A stretch of 64,000 nucleotides of DNA from Microbacterium sp. EYE_78 (lineage in GTDB: Bacteria; Actinomycetota; Actinomycetes; Actinomycetales; Microbacteriaceae). A program made the translations under genes and the position numbers. Below, piece after piece: positions 63,442 through 64,000 of the stretch. The stretch is taken from assembly GCF_023149035.1 (NCBI RefSeq), contig NZ_JAHXMY010000001.1, forward strand, positions 1,302,001-1,366,000, read 5' to 3'. Below the pieces are notes generated by a model. The model saw only the letters and a program-made list of their open reading frames with translations. It had not been told where the DNA came from and ran no database searches. Position 1 is the stretch's first letter, and each line of letters starts with the position of its first letter.

Positions 63442-63470
63442 TGGACACGGCGCGTCGTCTGTCCTATAGT
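63442..63470 (+). promoter_or_regulatory. rpoB promoter
   Basis: TGGACA (63442-63447) and TATAGT (63465-63470) are 17 bases apart, near consensus. Its -35 box lies only 9 bases from that of the opposing STAND promoter. The rpoB mRNA leader would be about 155 bases. Confidence 0.8.
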
Positions 63471-63528
63471 AGGTAGTTGCGCTCCCCTCTACTTGCCCTC
63501 ATATGGTGGTCGGCTTGTGCCTGCGCCC

Positions 63529-63545
63529 CCGACGGTTCCCGTCGG
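63529..63545 (+). promoter_or_regulatory. Hairpin in the rpoB leader
   Basis: CCGACGG, loop TTC, CCGTCGG: a perfect 7-bp stem midway in the leader. Function unknown; possible attenuation or mRNA-stability element. Confidence 0.4.
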
Positions 63546-63630
63546 CGCGCGCCGCAGGTGTCGGATGCGGGAGTACTCCACCTGACGACAAGGAAAACCA
63601 GCCCTCCCCGGGCTCACGGAGGTAATTCCC

Positions 63631-64000
63631 TTGGCTGCTGCGCGCAACGCAACTTCCACCACCACCCCCAAGAACGGCCGCGGAGCATCCCGCCTCTCGT
63701 TCGCCAAGATCTCCGACACGCTGACGGTCCCTGACCTGCTGGCGCTGCAGACCGAGTCGTTCGACTGGCTCGTCGGCAACGAGGCCTGGAAGGCTCGCGT
63801 CGCCGAGGCGCAGGCCGCCGGTCGCACCGACGTCCCCGAGGTCAGCGGTCTCGAGGAGATCTTCGAGGAGATCTCGCCGATCGAGGACCTGGGCGAGACC
63901 ATGCAGCTCTCGTTCACCAACCCCTACCTCGAGCCCGAGAAGTACTCCATCGAGGAGTGCAAGGAGCGCGGCAAGACCTACGCCGCCCCGCTCTACGTCG
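63631..64000 (+). CDS. rpoB: DNA-directed RNA polymerase subunit beta (5' part)
   Basis: The first 123 codons of the RNA polymerase beta subunit, open to the window edge. After a short Ala/Asn/Thr-rich N-terminus the sequence reads [20 protein letters not shown], then [13 protein letters not shown] and [20 protein letters not shown], the actinobacterial RpoB N-terminus. The start is a TTG, eight bases after a perfect GGAGG, with no better in-frame start nearby. No ribosomal protein genes precede it here; a STAND ATPase gene is divergent instead. rpoC would be expected downstream. Confidence 0.96.
   Translation, partial: MAAARNATSTTTPKNGRGASRLSFAKISDTLTVPDLLALQTESFDWLVGNEAWKARVAEAQAAGRTDVPEVSGLEEIFEEISPIEDLGETMQLSFTNPYLEPEKYSIEECKERGKTYAAPLYV

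Noticed and set aside
63388..63585. Small plus-strand frame in the rpoB leader
   Set aside because: It starts upstream of the rpoB transcription start and covers the promoter; no ribosome site or similarity.

Overview
The window is about 70% G+C. Its genes are tightly packed, often joined by 4-base ATGA or GTGA stop/start overlaps, and it has actinobacterial family content such as circularly permuted ATP-grasp/alpha-E genes, fused 5-oxoprolinase B/C subunits and a DppC-DppD fusion. Together with the very frequent heptamer GGATGCC/GGCATCC this suggests a member of the Microbacteriaceae, most likely Microbacterium; that is an inference, since no rRNA gene is present. I see no tRNA, rRNA, CRISPR array, insertion sequence or prophage.

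Layout. 1-8.4 kb: amino-acid and housekeeping genes (3' end of putA, a TetR regulator, a dimethylargininase/arginine-modifying enzyme with ornithine aminotransferase, and the conserved ATP-grasp/alpha-E/transglutaminase trio). 8.4-51.1 kb: a roughly 43-kb plant-glycan island. It holds a minus-strand operon with a DUF1537 acid-sugar kinase, a RuBisCO-like protein, a GH127 enzyme, a racemase-superfamily protein and a GH78 rhamnosidase (8.6-16.3 kb); a divergent epimerase/dehydrogenase; a sugar ABC importer and its LacI regulator (17.3-21.8 kb); an eight-gene run that matches the D-apiose/apionate pathway (21.8-30.2 kb); a divergent peroxidase-like gene with a GntR regulator; GH3-TetR; and a large minus-strand block of an Opp-type importer plus GH3, serine hydrolase, GH78 and a GH140-like putative apiosidase (34.4-47.9 kb), facing a TetR-GH2 pair. 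51.1-64 kb: MFS exporter-MarR, a hydrolase, lipoate ligase, an orphan DNA methyltransferase, 5-oxoprolinase genes, a lipoprotein, a large DUF4062/STAND ATPase, and the start of rpoB.

How the genes may work together (inference from named families). Extracellular or imported apiose-containing plant glycans, such as rhamnogalacturonan II side chains or apiosylated flavonoid glycosides, would be trimmed by rhamnosidases (two GH78), GH3, GH2, GH127 and the GH140-like enzyme, and taken up by the two ABC importers. Free D-apiose would be oxidised to its lactone by an SDR, opened by an ApnL-like lactonase, oxidised/isomerised by an ApnO-like enzyme and decarboxylated by an OiaX-like enzyme to L-erythrulose. 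LerK-, LerI- and DerI-like enzymes would then yield D-erythrose 4-phosphate. A second, separately regulated branch (OiaK-like kinase plus RuBisCO-like protein) could reach L-erythrulose 1-phosphate directly. A LacI operator (TTGAAACGTTTCAA-like) occurs at four sites and ties the LacI gene, the sugar importer, the GH78 operon and the epimerase into one regulon.

At the DNA level the window also shows a family of short intergenic inverted repeats, strong intercistronic hairpins behind both solute-binding-protein genes, a repeated leaderless-promoter arrangement, and a short motif that seems to override codon choice.
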